Assembly (NCBI GenBank): GCA_016870855.1
Contig: VGAF01000063.1
Location: 1-6,782, forward strand
Direction: 5' to 3'
Length of the DNA: 6,782 nt
DNA from: Actinomycetota bacterium
GTDB taxonomy: Bacteria; Actinomycetota; Actinomycetes; Nanopelagicales; Nanopelagicaceae
Shown one piece after another: positions 5,822-6,782 of this stretch; the stretch's first letter is position 1; each line of letters starts with the position of its first letter. Below the pieces are notes generated by a model. It saw nothing but the letters and a program-made list of their open reading frames with translations. It had not been told where the DNA came from and did no database searches. The translations under genes and the position numbers were made by a program.

Positions 5822-6782
5822 CGACTTCCGACTCCAAATTGGCGCGAGAAACGCAGATCACCTTCGACAATGTCGTGCATATCGGTGATGCCATTTCGAA
5901 CCATCAAAGTTCGCTCCAAACCCATACCAAATGCAAACCCGGTATACACAGATGTATCGATGCCGCAAGCCTCAAGGACCTTTGGGTTCACCATCCCGCA
6001 TCCACCCCATTCGATCCACCGCCCGTTATAGAAGAAATCAACTTCTGCACTTGGTTCAGTGAAAGGAAAGAAAGATGGTCGAATTCGAGTAGTCACATCG
6101 GGACCAAAGATGCGCGCTGCAAATAAATCTAAGGTTCCTTTCAAGTCAGCCATCGTGATGCCTTTATCTACGACTAAACCTTCGACTTGATTGAAGACGG
6201 GGGTATGCGTCGCATCCAATTCATCAGAGCGATATGTGCGACCAGGACAGATAACGTAAATCGGCGGCTCATTTTCAAGCATGGTGCGAATTTGAACGGG
6301 AGAAGTGTGGGTCCGCAGCACTAAACCCGAATCAATCGGCTCTATGAAGAATGTGTCTTGCATCGTGCGCGCTGGATGATCTTCCGGAATATTTAAAGCA
6401 TCGAAATTCAACCAACCAGATTCAAGTTCTGGACCTTCCGCAACTTGGTAGCCCAGCCCTACAAATAGGTCCTCGATCTCGTACCTAAGTGAGGTTAATG
6501 GATGAAGCGCCCCGCGATGGGTACGTTGAGTTGGGAGGGTGACATCAACGCGCTCCTCCACCAACGCCTTGGTGTCGCGCGCAAGGGTTAGTTCACGCTC
6601 CTTATCATCAAAGGCTTGATTGACATTCGCTCTGGCGGTACCAATCAACTTGCCAGTTGCTGCTCGCTCTTCAATGGGAACCTGGCCCAAAGATTGATTA
6701 GCTCGCGCAATCGGAGAGCGATCGCCCACATGAGAAATCTTTATCTTTTTTAAATCATCTAGATTCTTCGCGCCTGAGATAG
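5818..6782 (-). CDS. pheS: Phenylalanyl-tRNA synthetase alpha subunit, 5' end beyond window
   Basis: Catalytic alpha subunit of PheRS, which activates phenylalanine with ATP and charges tRNA-Phe. The window holds 320 codons plus stop of about 340-360. The reading frame stays open to the right edge: upstream of the GTG at 6729 it continues as GAKNLDDLKKIKISH, which matches the N-terminal coiled-coil region and leads into the conserved GDRSPIARAN, so that GTG is not the real start. Counting from the first whole codon (6778-6780), features are the N-terminal coiled coil (to about 80), motif 1 around HPLTSLRYEIEDLF (93-106), motif 2 at LRTHTSPVQIRTM (155-167) and GRTYRSDELDATHTPVFNQ (180-198), the phenylalanine-pocket FPFTEPSAEVDFF (238-250), and motif 3 in GFAFGMGLERTLM (281-293). 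The alanine in GFAFG is the normal pocket residue. It overlaps pheT by ATGA, so the two subunits are probably translated in a coupled, equimolar way. Confidence 0.97.
   Translation of the reverse strand, partial: ISGAKNLDDLKKIKISHVGDRSPIARANQSLGQVPIEERAATGKLIGTARANVNQAFDDKERELTLARDTKALVEERVDVTLPTQRTHRGALHPLTSLRYEIEDLFVGLGYQVAEGPELESGWLNFDALNIPEDHPARTMQDTFFIEPIDSGLVLRTHTSPVQIRTMLENEPPIYVICPGRTYRSDELDATHTPVFNQVEGLVVDKGITMADLKGTLDLFAARIFGPDVTTRIRPSFFPFTEPSAEVDFFYNGRWIEWGGCGMVNPKVLEACGIDTSVYTGFAFGMGLERTLMVRNGITDMHDIVEGDLRFSRQFGVGSR

Noticed and set aside
5818..6729. pheS starting at the GTG at 6727-6729
   Set aside because: The frame stays open to the window edge and the residues upstream fit the PheS N-terminal region. 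The GTG is an internal valine codon just before the conserved GDRSP motif.

Overview
The window is ordinary, tightly packed bacterial chromosome, transcribed entirely on the minus strand (right to left). In transcription order it holds pheS (5' end cut off by the right edge), pheT, a 54-bp gap, argC, argJ, argB and argD (3' end cut off by the left edge). The order pheS-pheT-argC-argJ-argB-argD is the conserved Actinomycetota arrangement, known for example from Mycobacterium and Streptomyces, where argF, argR and often argG/argH follow. The proteins look actinobacterial: the ArgJ C-terminus is of the VHENSAYS type and the PheT anticodon-binding domain reads AAIQDV. G+C is only in the high forties by eye, low for the phylum. 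Together with very short spacers, this suggests a streamlined low-GC actinobacterium such as a freshwater planktonic (acI/Nanopelagicales-like) lineage. The lineage is an inference, not a proof.

Region by region: 5818-6782 is pheS and 3332-5821 is pheT, the alpha and beta subunits of phenylalanyl-tRNA synthetase, overlapping by ATGA. 3278-3331 is the only non-coding DNA. It carries two adjacent inverted repeats that match the 18-bp ARG-box layout bound by the arginine repressor ArgR, plus overlapping promoter-like hexamers. 2258-3277 is argC, 1113-2261 argJ and 361-1116 argB, joined by 4-bp ATGA overlaps. argD starts at 376 inside the end of argB (16-bp overlap) and runs off the left edge. 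No stretch of 300 bases lacks a gene, and I saw no tRNA, rRNA, mobile element, CRISPR array or convincing intrinsic terminator.

The arg genes encode the acetylated-intermediate part of arginine synthesis. ArgJ makes N-acetylglutamate and releases ornithine by transacetylation, ArgB phosphorylates N-acetylglutamate, ArgC reduces the acyl phosphate to the semialdehyde, and ArgD aminates it to N-acetylornithine. The paired ARG boxes suggest ArgR represses argCJBD in response to arginine, independently of pheST. The most notable points are the helically phased ARG-box pair, the lack of a Shine-Dalgarno sequence before argC, and a short ArgB without the N-terminal helix seen in most arginine-inhibited N-acetylglutamate kinases. 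I found no sign of an undescribed system here.
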